The notes: generated from the sequence alone by a model not told the origin. Numbered from the stretch's first letter, positions 27,101 through 42,100 are shown. The stretch is 64,000 nt of DNA from Saturnia japonica (GCA_033032175.1 CM065328.1:12090690-12154689); one strand, 5' to 3'. Numbers and translations are program-made.

Positions 27101-30100
27101 TTATTATATAGTAGCGCGTGTTAATTTTATGCGATAAGCATCGCCAGCGCACAGTGTAGGCAATTTTTTATGCTTTGTGTAAAACTATCGACATGTTTAT
27201 GAGGAATAAATTAATTTTTCAAATTATAATATAGCCTATGTTACTCGCTGATACTGTATCTTTATATTGGTGATAGAATTTTTAAAATCGGTCCAATAGT
27301 TTTTAAATTTATCCATCACAAACAAAAATTCAAATCTTTCCACTTTATAATATTGGTGTTGGCGACACAACTATTATTTTCGTGTCTTGTGTTAGGTTAT
27401 TATGTTATATTATTGTGTTTATGTGTTATGTACTAAGTCTCTTAATAGAATAGATTGACATAGATATAATTATAGAGAAATGTTAGTGACTACGCTACAT
27501 TATAAGTTGCATGTTATGTATTAAGTTGTATATAAATGATTATGTATTGTGTGTTATATATATGGAAATAGAATTATTATAGAATAGGTAAATGCATAGA
27601 ATAAGTCAATACGATAAGGATATTCAATGTTATAGTAATTTTACGAACGGAAAGCGGTGATGCCGCCCGTAAATTGCATTGTTTTTGGCTTATGTACGGA
27701 TTATATACTTGATGTAATATAATATGTGAATGCTTAATGGATAGGTAGTACAACGAGGAATATTTTGATATATAACATGTATACACAATATATATAAAGA
27801 AAGAAATATAAAGCGATTAACAGGGCGACCAAAGTGAAAACTAAAATAAAAATACGAATTAAAGCGGGGCTCTCCTTACGGTCACTCTCCGAACTACTTA
27901 AGCTCGAAGAGGCGCCGTATGGGGCACGGCGCAAATCATCGAGTACAAGTAACTACAAGTAACAACAAGAAGAAAGCTTTGGTCGTCCTGCGAGCAGTAT
28001 ATTGAAGAGTTCGACTTTTATTGAAGACCCGGCACCTCAAGCGGTCGTGCATTATTGCACCCCCCGGACCCCCTCACTAACATCGCGTCCCACTGGCATC
28101 CGTACGGCGTCCACGAGACGGGCATCCGTCATAACAAAAAACGCCCATCCAAACCGGGAAGCGTCACACCCAACCCCCCCCCCCCATCCCCCTCCCTCTC
28201 GCAGAGGGGAAGTGACGCGTACCCAACAATTGGTATAGATGGTAAAGATATATTATTATTTATAATTTACTCAGAACACGGCAAAATATTACTTTTAATT
28301 GACTGTATAATTTTTAATGTGTAGCAGACGGCAGTCACAAAAATAAAACCGCAAAAACCTCTACGTCAAACGTCTATTGGTAAACATACTAGTGTTGTTC
28401 CTCTCCCGCGTCCCGCAGACCATGAAGAGAGTCACGATAATGGCGGCCAGCCTATAGTTTCTAGTAGGCTATATAACCTCAGATTACGAATAATATAGAT
28501 TATACAAGACCGTAATATCATGCTCGCCTCGATAGCCTAGTGGTCGTAAGCGCGACTGCTATGACCGAGGTCCTGGGTTCGAATCCCAGATCGAGCTAAG
28601 TGTTATTGGGTTTTTCCTATGAAATTCTCAGTAGCAGCTCGGAGTTTGGTTTCGTGCCTGATTAATGGCAATAGGCTCGCCCCCCCATTACATGGGACCT
28701 AAAAACATACTCGGCGAACTGTGGGTGTACATCAGTGCACCTCTGCCGAACCCTTCGGGGAATACAGGCGTGATGGTATGTTATGTTATGTAATATCATG
28801 AGGAACAGCAATATAGTAATCCCGACAAATTAAATATGCAGTACAAAATGGCCGCCTTACCGTGAAATTCGTTGAATAACGTGGCAATAAACAAACTACC
28901 AAATTTATCCGGTTAATTTCCAGGAATTTAGTCAAACACAATAACTGAACTGCCGATGTAGTCGTAAGTATTTTTGACTAATAAACTAAATTAAAGTTAA
29001 AATATCAAATTCACTAATATTTGTTCTGTTTAAGATTAAATCACGAAATATTAATACCAAACAAAAAAAAATATTACGAAAATACTAAAATATTCATATT
29101 GAGCACGTCAAAGTGTGAATCAAAATCAAAATAATCTTTATTGAATTTAGGCCCTAAGATGACACTTATGAACGTCAAAATATTACTGCCGGATTGAACA
29201 ACCATCCTAGTCATCGAGAAGAACCGGAAAAAAACTCGATCGGGTTTACCTTCTTTTTTTTCAACTGTAAGAGTGTTAATATATAACAGGTACAATAATA
29301 ATATATTAGTGGATGCACAGAGAGGGAGTCACTTCCAGACATCACTATCATTCACATAATGAACCACCCTATAATAACCTTTTAACAGTAAAACCGGCTA
29401 AAATTTTCCATGCATATTATACTTACTCCAATTATATAATCGATTTACCTCAAAGACATAGCTGGTGAGCTGCGTGGAGGTGCGAATGTCGCTGCCGTAC
29501 ACTTCGAGCTCGTCCTTGTCGCTAATTTCTATCACGTTAGTGGCGACACAGTCGCTGAGTGAGTCCAGGCGGCGTCGCTTACCGCCGGGGTCTGACTGAT
29601 CCTTCTGTTGCTCTTTCGATGCGTTCGCATCTTAAATATGAATTTAGAAAATAATAGGTAACCGGAGAACTTTTCAAAAAACGTTAATTATTAACCATTA
29701 TGGATTTATAAAGCTAGGAAAAATATAATTTCAAATAAATAAAGCAATATGAGTGTTCACAATGACGTCTATACGTATGCATGTCTAAATTGGCGCGCAA
29801 ACGACACAGCAGAACCCGTGACGTCATACGTAGGGTCAGTACTAAATAAACGCAGAATGTTAAAAAGAAACAACAGATGTCAGCTCAAAACACCAATTGG
29901 GTAACGTTCATTTAGACACGAATGACGTCATGCGCTGTTATTGGTGTTTCGTTTGACATGAAGAACAACACAAAATATACGATCTTACTTAATAATGTAA
30001 ATCTAAGGATGAAAATTAAGACTTTTTTGTCTGTGAGTCATGTGTAATCAGAAACTTGACGTCATCGTTCACACATTCACACATTAGGTTTACGCACATT

Positions 30101-33100
30101 TGAGTGTTTGTACTAAGATAAGTGAACTCTAAAATTATAACTAAGTGTGGAAATAAATAGTTGCCTTAAAGTCATAAAGGTACAGATGAAATTTCATAAC
30201 TGAAATTCTAGTAAAATCAACAATGCACATTATACCTTTGGGTTGCCTGTCTACTGAAGCGGAACACAGCGGAGACGTGGAAATCCGTCTAATTAATATG
30301 AATGAAAATCTAGACATGCAATTCTATTGGACAAAATTTTGCTAGAGATACGATTCTATTGGTCGAAACTTTCACAGATCCGCTTCTATGGACAGGCAAA
30401 CTTAAGTTTTATTTATTGTACGGACTCGTATTTAAAGACGGGCGACACATTTCAATACAAGAATATGCGATATATCGATATTTTGAATCGATATACTGGC
30501 ATGACTACTGATACTTAGAAGATTAAATAAACTTTCATTTCAATAAATAAACATTTATTTCTTATTATATTATTGTTGAACGGTATGGACCGGCGGCAAG
30601 AGTAAGGCTTTATAAAAAAAAAATGCATAATTTATATTACCTTATAAAAAATAGAAAATATCGTATGTATCGATACAAAACGTTACGTACATAATGTACA
30701 TCTATTTTTTCTTTTTATTTCATTGATCTTATATCACTCACACAATTAAGACGAATCTAATGACACCACATAATATATGCTAAAATCCATCAAGCCGTTA
30801 GGCTACAGAGCCGGCCAAAGAAACAGACTCGAAAAACATAACCCTCATATTTCGCAGTCGGGTAAAAACAAACCGGAATTCGGAAACCCTCCAGAACAGG
30901 GGTTTCCAAACAACAGCCCGGGAACATCACCCATCCGGCCCGAGATAGTGGGTCTGAGGCGCCTGGTTTCGGCCTATCCGACGCTACTACGACTACAAAG
31001 GCATACATAGTATACCTCACTCGCCGGCTAGTCTGGTCATGGTAATATGCGCGAAATTTCATACTCAATATATTTTCAAAACAGTATTTTTTTTAACTCT
31101 GATGTATTAGCTAAATCTTTGCCCTTTGTGGAGCAATCAGTCTGGCCCTTAGGCTAAAAAGTTTGAAGACCCTTGTTCTAGAAGATCCACAGGACAGTAA
31201 TTATAGAGAAGAGATATCTATCTCACCAGCTTCAGAGAGTGTCAAGTCCACGGTCGCTTCCAACGGTTTGTCGACAGAGAACAGCATGCGGTTCTCTCTC
31301 TCCGTCACACGCAGGAGAAGTGAATTTCCAAGCCGAGACCCGAGGAAGAGGAAGTCCTCTTCTATGACACACATCTGCCGACAGACAATGTTTTTCATTG
31401 TTAAGTCCAGGGCAAGTAATTCTGACTATTGTACTTATAATTCTTTGTAAGTTTTTTTTTTAAATCTTTTAAAGGTTTTGTGTTATTGTCACAATCTCAA
31501 CTGATTTAAAGTGACGATGTAAGCCAAAATGATGAGACGCTAAGCCTAGAGTGCAAGACTGGCTCTCAAGTTCAAAAAAAATACGAGCAACGCCTGGTTT
31601 TTAATCATTTTATCAATCAACTTCAAAAAAAGGGGGAGGGTCTCTATTAGAATGTTTTTTATGGATGTTCAGCCATAATTAAATTGTTTATGAACCGATA
31701 AGAAAGAGGATACCTCAAGGGTGGTCCCATTTTCTTTTTGTATGCATTGGGCCTTCGACTTCGAAAATACACCAGGTAACTTATTCCTTAAAAACTGTCT
31801 TGTTCGATACGGTCTGAAATGTTAGTGTTATCGTTCAAAGTATAGTTACTGACGCAGGCTGTGAGGACCGACGCGGCGGCTCGGTCCAGGTGGAAGCTGC
31901 GGACAGTGCGCAGCGAGTCCGAGAGTAACGTCACGACGTAGAGCTGCCCCCCGCGCAGCGACACCGCGAGTCGTCCCTCCGCCAGCGGCACCGCGCATGC
32001 GCCGTCCAACGTTATACACACGCCTTCCTGTATCCCTACCGTACACAGCGAACTTAATATACCAACAGATTTATTTATTTACTTGGACCGCCAGCGGTTT
32101 GTGCACTAAAGGCATTAAACAAAAATGAAAAAAAATCAGAGAAAAAAATGCACTACACCTTGTCCATCGTGAGAGGGCTTGCATGACATATCCAAAGAAC
32201 GTAAATTGTTACGTCGTGTAAATTATTACATAACCTAAAAACATGCATTTCGACTATCAATAATCATTATAAAAACATTTTGCGTGACAACATTCTAAAT
32301 AACTTCCTCTACAATGACTTTTTGTGAATTTTCGTATTTATTTTCTTACTACATGCAACGTTACTTTCTATCTTACTTAAAACTAGAGTAAACTAAAATA
32401 ATAAAACCAAGGAATCGGAAATTTTTCGTATTAATCGTACGAATCAAAAATTAATCGAATTGATCGAACACCATTGTACATTTAATTTATTACTTTGTTT
32501 TTCAATTTCAAATAAAAATATATATTTACGTGATTCCTTCTTTTTTCTGTAGAAACACGCAAAGGAAAATATTGTCTATAAGAATTAATCTTGTTGTTCG
32601 GCGTCAAGCATTCAATTGTCCATAAAGTTTATTTTTATTATCTCATTTCCACAGCTAACACAACCCGCAATTAATTTAAAGCATAATCGTACTATCGATT
32701 ATATTTAGCTCTAAAAAAGAATCAACAATCGTAAAATTAACTTTCCAATTTAGGTTATGCTACATCTCTAATAAACATTTGACATCTGTCATGCAAGTCT
32801 TAGGATGAACCAAGTATAATGAATACAACAATACATTTTAAACATTCAAACATTAAAATTAGTTTTTATAAAAACTTTTTTCAACATTTTTTTCCCATTC
32901 AACGGTCGCCGCTGTCATGCTGGCCTGCATTAATTGAACGAAACACCGAAACACGACACGCAAAATCTAGTCACTATGACTGACTTTTCACCAAATGCAT
33001 AGCGGTCGCGACCCAGTCAGACAAAACAACCTCACCACCCCACCAACCACCAAGTTATATTAAAGTATTTATAATTTAAACATTGAGGTTAGACACTACC

Positions 33101-36100
33101 TTATAAGGTCGTATAAAAAACCACTTACTCAGCGGGAAGTTCGTCGTGTGCGTTGCGATACTGTTCAATGATACACCATAAGGCGGCACCGACTGGTTCA
33201 GGTATATCAGGGAGTTCACGGCCAGGATCAAGCAACCGCCTGAACAAATCAAGATATGTCAGCCTGAAGCTATGATTTTTGAACTTATCATTTCTTTGTC
33301 CCATTTAGCAGAGGGTAAGATTGAGAATTGATGAATTTATTTCATACTAACTGTGCCCGCGGTTCCGCTCGCGTGTACTACGGAATGCCGTCGGTGTTAT
33401 GACGATCACGCTTCCACCCACGGCGATCGCCCCCGCCCCTTTTATTTTAACGATAAAAATGTTTATTGATTTATTCATTCGAAACCCAAATTCTTTTTCT
33501 AAAATAACTAAGTTACTCCTTGCAACATCAATTATCGATACCAGTGAAAGTACCGTCAAAATCGGTTCAACCGTTTCAGAGATTACCCGGAACAGACAGA
33601 CATAAATTGTTTCCTTTTTTTTAATAGGTATTGTATATAATTTACTACGCTATTATTAAAAAAATCTGGTTATTTTGACATCACAAAAAGACACTTCAAT
33701 TTTATTTATATGTATAGATCAGCTATCCCGGCTGTCCCGGCAGACATTGTACTGCCCTTTCCAATAGTCAATAACTTGACCACAGCCCCACCTATGGGGG
33801 CGTTCAAGCATTACGTAACGCAATTTTTGAAGATTTTCGAGTCTCCCTCCACCCCATGTAACGCGCCGTAACATTTTTCTGTACCCCTCTAACCCCTCCT
33901 TAAACGTTACGTAACACCCAAGTCAGCATGAGAGCTTTTATAGGCCAAGAACAGCTGATGATGCAAATATCCGTTTAAAGAACATTACAGTATGAATTCA
34001 CTTTAACAACACTGACTACAGCCATACAGTCGAGGGATTCCCCGTAAAACAAACGAAAAGGACTGCCAACTTAGGAGAACAAAATAAAAATGACCTACAA
34101 TACAATCGAGGGATTCCCCGTAAAACATAGACGAAAAGAGTCGCGTTTTATCTGCCTAGTTTTTTTATTTAATTTAAAAAAAAAAACAATGTTATGTAAC
34201 GCGTTGTTCGAACCATCTCCCGCCATTGTAACGCATCGTAACGTTTTCCAAGACGGGGGGCCTTAATTAATACTTACACGCCCCCTTTCTGCTTTTTACT
34301 TCCGATAACACTTCCATGTCCATTAACAAAACAATAAAAAATACTAAAGATATCCATCCCTTGAATCACGAGTTATGGTCTTGGGTTCATACAAAAATTC
34401 TATAGAAAAAGGACATTCAGTTTTTCTCGAATTTGAACATTTCCTTGACAATTTATGACCAAGCATCAATAAGTCAAACCTCTGGTTACATAAACCTTTT
34501 GGCTCCCCTATGTCCCAAACTTGTACATACAATTGGCAGAGATATTAATGTCACATAATATAAGGAGATGTCGGTTATCAAAAAACCACACGGTCTTGCG
34601 TTCGGGGGGCCATAAATAATAACTATCATAAAAGACATGGGAAATAGGATATAGGTGTAGAAGAAGATAAGGAAAGGTTTCTAGAAGGAAATTATAATTA
34701 AATTCTAAACGAAAGCACCCACTCACCAAGTGGTTTTGAAATAGGCACAGCTTGGAGGCAGTCAAAAGGCAGACCGCCCGTTGACCAAATCACCGGATGG
34801 ACCCTCGCAGACATATTGAGACTTACACCGGCCATCGCGCATGTGTCGTTCCTGACTGCTGTACGTCTGTTTCAAACAATATTACAACTTTCAAACATTT
34901 CTTTTGCAATTTAAAAGAGTATTTAATACATTTTTTTGTGTATTGTATGTTTTTTTTTCTATTTTAGTTACTCGTATTTTGGCGACGCGTAACTAAAATA
35001 AAAATCCGGGAGTTGACAACTTTTGGAAAATTGTTTTAAACATTTTGTATGTTGAAAATAATACCTATGAATAATATTTTTTTCATTAATACTCCATAAA
35101 AAGTCATGTTTTTAATTTAAATAACAAACGCTCCACAAAAACACCCATTATGATCCCGTGACGTCAACATTCATTTTATATGTCATTTAACATTTTGCAC
35201 GATAACAGTGACAAATGTGACAACTTACGCAAGAGTCTAATGTTCATATGTCCTGAATGGTGACGTCACGTTTTCTTATCGGCGTTTCAAATCACGTGAC
35301 TCACAAACAAATAATATTTATTTTCCATAGGGAAAATTAAATAAAATATAAATGCTATGAGCGTGGTCCTGGGTTCGAATCCCAGGTCAAGCAAAGTGTT
35401 ATTGGGTTTTTCCTATGAAATTCTCAGTAGCAGCTCGGACTTTTGTCTCGTGTCCGTTTACTGGCAATAGGCTCGCACCCTATTACATGGGATCTAAAAA
35501 CACACTCGGCGAACTGTGGGTGTACGTACATTAGTACACCTCTGCCTAACCCTTCGGGAAATACAGGCGTGGTGATATGTTATGTAAAATTAAATAAATA
35601 AACAATTACTTTTTCCAGATTTGTATTGTTATTGTTGTATAATGTATGTATGTTGTTGTGTATGTATTTTTATTGTTTGTATTTTATCTATAGACCAATA
35701 TTACTCAAACATTTACTTTAATTTTTTTTAATACACTCAAATCGCGGATTGAAAATGTGTATACTGTAGTATAGAGACTTTAACTCATCATTGCGCGCCG
35801 CTCTATGTTTGCGTGAGGTAATAAACATGCAGTTATATTGTATGACAGTGACGCGTCAGTCGTCTTCCGATCAACACGTGTTTTTATCGCTTTGTTTTAC
35901 GGGTACAGTCGGTAATAAAAATGTCTACTTCGTCACGGATAAAATGTTTCACCTAACCAGTAGTTCTGCTTTATAGTGCGCCGTATCGCAATGATCAAAA
36001 AATAATAATGCAAAATTCTAATTTTAAAAAGATAGATATTCACCTAAGGGTAACACAAAAAAATTAATAGTAACATAGTATAAAAATTCATCGTCTTCCA

Positions 36101-39100
36101 CTATATCGCCTAAACTTTAAAGAAAATATTTGGGGAATTAAAAAAATAATTACTTTACATAATATTGAATAGAATGTGACGGAAATAATGAACGTGATAC
36201 GAAATAATAGGTTCAATAAACATGAATTTACCTAATTGAATTGTTAAACAATTAAATTTTGAACAAATAAGATGTAAAAAATGTTGACATAATATAAGTA
36301 AAATAACTAATACAATTCTCTTGTGTACTTCACTGTACCCCTTGATATGTGCGTGTCACTGTATCTATACACGCTTTACGCACACAGCCCCGCGTACAAA
36401 TGAATTAAACTGTCTAAACCTGTGGAACATGCAAATGACCTATTTACTGCAAAACATCACTAGGCCGAGAAAGCGGTGCAGGCGATTGAGTGTTTTTATA
36501 CGAATTTTGCAGTCATTTAGTTCAGTTTCGATGCATTTTGGAAAGTAGCGGTACAAGGGATCGTAAACAAATACTGAACAGTGAATCGAGTATCGAGTAT
36601 TCACCGCGAGTGCATGTTTAAACTTGCCGAATGGACTGATGAGACAGTGCGGATTAGCACGGAGGTGGGCACTCGGCCTAGTAAGTAGAATAGTTAGTAG
36701 AAGGTGACTGTCACGCTTATTTCTTTTTCTTCTTGTTTTGGCGCCGCAAAAACACTTGCCAGTGTCAATGTTTTTAAGCCTTCATAAAAATTTCCAGCGT
36801 TAATGTTTTCAGGCCTTCGTAGTAATAAGTATTTCATACAAAGTGCCGTCTAACAAGATGGTGGCTCTCTTGTTAAAACAATCTAGGGCATTTTTGTAAG
36901 ATCCCAAAATGCATGCCTTTTGCTTTATATTTATAATCCACTTCAATTATGCACAACAACCAAACTATATCACTATATACCTCCCATTTTAATAGTAAAG
37001 TGTGCAAATAGTATTTCTGTCCCACTTTCTCTTTTATATGAGCGTTCTCTTAAAGATGGGATAATGCCCGATATATGGAAATCTGCCTTAATTACGCCTG
37101 TTCATAAGAATGGCTCTAAAGACTTGGTCATTAACTACAGACCCATCTCCAAACTTTGCATTTTTGTAAAGTATTCGAAAAAGTAGTTTTCAAATAACTT
37201 TATCCTTCTCTTAAACATTCCCTTAACGATCGGCAACATGGCTTTGTAAAAGGAAGATCTACTACATCAAATCTTATCCTGTCTAGTGATTACATAACTT
37301 ACTACATGTCAGAGCCTGCCCAGGTAGATGTAATTTATACTGATTTCAGTAAAGCATTTGACAGGATAGATCATGAAATCCTGCTTTGCAAACTAAGAGA
37401 TATAGGGATTCGGGGTAATCTGTTTAGGTGGTTTTCATCTTACGTCAAGAACAGATGCCAAACTGTAGTTCTAAATGTCTATACATCTTCGCCGATGCAG
37501 ATTCCTTCAGGAGTTCCTCAGGGATCTTTATTGGGTCCTCTGCTCTTTAACATTTTTATTAATGATATACCATCCTGTTTTACCACTTGCAAAATTCTTC
37601 TCTACGCTGATGACCTTTAAATTATATGTCCTGTTAAAACTGTTTCCGATGTAGTTCGTATTCAATATGATTTAGATAAGTTTCAAAATTATTGTACTCT
37701 CAAATAAATTAGATTTAAATGTCACGAAATGTCAAGTTATAACATATACCCGTAAACTCAATCCGATTCTGCACAATTACTTTCTTAAAAATACTAAATT
37801 ATCACGAGTTAATGCTGTTAGAGATTTAGGTGTTATTTTTGACTCCAAACTAATATTTGATAAGCATATTGATAATGTTGTCAAAAAAGCTTCTAAAGCA
37901 TTAGGGTTTGTATTTCGATTATCCAATGAATTTAAATGTGTTAAAACTTTTAAAATTCTTTATTGTTCTTTTGTTCGAACCCATCTTGAATACGCATCTC
38001 AAGCCTGGAACCCCAATTATAATATATATATCACACGCATTGAGAAAATACAAAAGCGGTTTCTTCGTTTCCTACAGTTTAAATCTGAAATAATTGTACC
38101 AGATTACACATCGCGCTGTAAAAATTTCATATGCTCCCGCTGTATACACGAAGAGAAATAGCTGATGTATCATATCTTTTGTGTATACTCAATGGCCTAA
38201 TTGACTGTTCGGAGATACTGAGCAAAATTAACCTACGTGTACCGGCAGCATCTTTTAGAAACCCTAACATACTTTATAGTCCTGTTGTTAGAACTACCTA
38301 CAGACAAAATTCCTATTTCATTCGAGTAAGCAGCAGTATGAATAAATTGGTTAGTGATTTAGACATTGATATATTTGATACAACTGTGCAGAAGTTGAAA
38401 GCTCTTTTGAATTCTTATTTCTTTTGTTAATATTTTTGTGTTTTCCGTCTACTTTATTTTTTTATTTATATAAGTACATAATTATATGTGAGAACTTGTA
38501 AATGGCCTTTATTAATTTATACATGTAACTTAAATAAGTACTTAGCTGTATGTTTTCTTAAAATATTAAAATAAATAAATAAATAAAATGCCACCAAAAT
38601 TACATAATATAGGGTCAAAAAACCTAAGTTAATAAATTAAAAATAAAAACCACAACATGTGCCTTTAATATCCCGCCAAAAACTCCGTTGCGCTAACTTA
38701 CTCGGCCAAACACTCGGTGATGTGTTTACTACACCAATGATGTGCCGGAATCTTAAAAATGCAAATCCGCGGGTACGGAGACGGATTATTGGAATCTTTT
38801 CTTAATTATTTACGATGGATTGAAGTAATTAATGCCTTCGTTCGTCAATCAATTATCTTGGACTGTTAGTTAGTGAACCCTTTGCGTGAGTGAAATTATG
38901 AGACATTCTGTTTATATTTTAGTGTGCCATAGGACAGCGGGGTATATATTACTGCTTATACTACGTCGTTTTGTCGGTGAATGAAATTGAAATAGGAGCA
39001 TGTGTTTCAATTAATTTTTCTATATAAATATATACACATATATTTTTGTACTATATTACCATTCTTTCAGTAACAACTAAAATCAATTTAAAGAGCTCAA

Positions 39101-42100
39101 AGATTTTCATTGTTACCTTTCAAATTTCATATAAACAATTAATATGAAAGATCCATTTAAGATTCGCTAATAAATTATGAATACAAATATGGATGTCCAG
39201 CACGTCCCTAGTTTACAAGTACTCAACCAAGAGCACCGTCTCGGCATTCTACTCAGTATAGCATAAGGTTCTACCCCACAGACATTGCCGCACTCAACAG
39301 TACCTTTTGCTTTTAATTACGGATGATAAAAGTATAGAATTAAAGTGGACTCAAAAGTCAACAGAATTAAAACCAATTTGCAGTATAACAATAAACAACT
39401 TAATATTCCAAGAAATGGAAAGTCTTACCCAGGAAATGTTCTGACAGGTTCATAGAGCAACAATAACGTTGGTTCGTAATAACCGTGCAGGAACTGTATG
39501 TCAAGTATATTGTCTATTTTTTCATCCAAGTCTTTTAGCACAATCACGTAGGACGCCAAGGTTGGAGCTCGGGCTATTGTTTGATTCAGTTGCTGAAAAT
39601 ATGTGTAAACTATGTGAAAAATCTAGATTATATCGAAAATATTATTCAGAAGAATGAAAAAAAATACTCTAAAAGTTTAATGCCTGTTTTCACCAACGTA
39701 TCCTTAACATACCCCTAACTAAGGGATCCTTAAGCTAAAGTGTTTCCTAAATCGCCTACCTAACTTATTTCGTTGTCAACAAGCTAAGGGCTATTTACTA
39801 AGGAAATACTTAGTTAAGTGTCAGTTTTTATGTCAAGCCAGTGTTATTGTCAGTTTTTTTGTCAAGCCAATGTTGTGATACACCGATAATTTATCAATAA
39901 TTTTTTTTTATTAATTATTTATCATTCTTAAGTGATTAAAATATGTTATTATTATTTCAATAAACAAAAATTGAATGCCTGTTCCTTGGTAAGCGGAGCA
40001 CTTGCGAACAGCTGGAGCGATATGGCTTTTTTAAATGGTAATAATACTACAAATAAGATTTTTAGGAAAAAAATAATAATAATAATATTAATATTCAATT
40101 AATTATTAAAATAAATAAACTGAAATGAATTTTTTCAATTTTGTTTTTTAACTCAAGACCCATGACTCATAATGGATATGCGTAATACTTTATTATTTCT
40201 GAAAAAAAGCGATAGTTGGCGATGGGCGAGTTATTTAGTGCTGGAAATGGCATCAGAATATGTTTGAAATTGAATATTAGTCCAGTAACAATATGTTCTA
40301 AAATAATTGCTGCAAGTGGCTACTACACTGATACCACCCATATCTACCACTGTGGCAAAATATCTCTATGTACATATAGCTGATTTGTAGGTAACATGGA
40401 TATGCCCTGTAAAAAAAAAAAACCTTATATGATAAACTAATTTAAAAAGAGGTCAATATTTTTACGCACTGCATTTTGATAACATATATCTACCAAAAAA
40501 TCTTTGTTGTCGTATTTAAAATAATAACCAGGCTTTTGTCAGTAAATGCGTGTTTCCCAGTTTCTTTTCTTCTTCTAAAGCTTCCAAGAACTAAAATTAA
40601 ACTTGCATTTTAAGACGCTTAAAACAAAAATAACCAAAATTGTTTGTAAAATAAACGTCACTTAGTGCTAAGGAGTCGAATTTCGGTTCCTTAAAATTTA
40701 GGTTACCTTTAGGGTCTTAGGTGTCCCTTAGACGTTGGTGAAAACGAAATCTCCCTAAGTGGTCACTTAAATGTACTTTAAGTGTTCCTTAAAATTAGGG
40801 GATGTTGGTGAAAACGGGCATAAGAGGATTATACAGGATTTTTTATTTTATTTTATAACTCATCAATAAAAATTTCACAAAGACGACTAGCACAGTAGCA
40901 CATATTCCTTAGGAAATGGAAGGCTTATAAAATTTTCACAAAAAAAAAATTTAAGAAATCACAAAATTTCTTGGAGAGAAATCCACATCAGTATTATTAC
41001 TGCAGTATTCTGGCAATCAACTCTGAAAGTTCTCATTAAACGGGAAAATTACACTAAGGTAAATGGAAGAATAGAATAGGAGATGGAAGAATTTATTACA
41101 TCACATTAACATAAGACATTGTGGATATTTCCACACACGACTCAAAACTTTGATAAGACAGTTTGGACATTTTTTACTTTCCATCAAATGATGTGATAAA
41201 TTCAGGAAATATTAGTTTCCTATCAGTGTATATTTCAAAGAGTAAACTTAATACAAGGTCCACATTTGAAAAGCAATAATTCTCACAATTTTCTTGCTGT
41301 CAATAACTGGTTTGGCTTCCAAGGGATCCCCTTCTTCAGATGTGATATCCTTCCTAAATGGTAACACAGCCAACTTCTTCCCATATAGCAGCATTACAGC
41401 ACAACGGCACTCAGGGTCCACTCGTATCCAGGGTATGTGGGGATGGGTGGTCCAACCACCCTGGAATAAATTATTGAAAAGCAATTTTAGCTCATTCTAC
41501 CATTTTGATACAGGTTTGATTTAGTACAATTATTCCTTTCTGTTTTATGTCACCTTGAATATAGTATGATGCACAGAAAATTAATATATTGAATTCTAAA
41601 AATAATCTAGGCTATTTTACAAATGGAGGTCATATTATAGTCACAATTTTTGCAAAACATCAAGTCAGCATGCAGTTTTGACGTTGTCGCCGTTTTGAGT
41701 TGGATAACTTAATCCACTGAATATAGTGGTAGTCTGGTGGTAAGCTTTCAATTTTTTTTTTAATTCATAGCAAGGCTAAGTGACTGTGTTGTACCTGCTG
41801 ATAAGCACAGTGCAATACAAAATAAGTAATCACAATCCATCATCAGTAGCAGTTGTTATGCCTGCTTGCTAAAATGTCTCTGCACATTATATTTGTAGGA
41901 CTCCATATTGTGGGAAGGAAGGAACACACTGGATGGAAGACAATTCCATAGCTTCACAGTATGGCAAAGAACACATGGCATAGAGAACTGTTCTGTTCAA
42001 ATACTTGGTAACATACCTTCATATCATCTTCTTCAAAGTAATGCATACTGAGAGTTATAAGGTTGTTAGTCTGTGGATCATACTGAAGTACTGAGAGTTT

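Noticed and set aside
28002..28324. Overlapping plus-strand frames rich in proline and histidine
   Set aside because: Two frames over the same GC-rich, C-homopolymer stretch with no domain; treated as repeat debris.
28523..28620. Possible functional tRNA gene from box A and box B
   Set aside because: The same head is joined to the same non-tRNA body in three places and flanked by target duplications, so it is a SINE.
36920..37186. Host gene reading of the frame beginning in family H and running into [13 protein letters not shown]
   Set aside because: The frame crosses the junction between the older repeat and the LINE; the recognisable part is reverse transcriptase.
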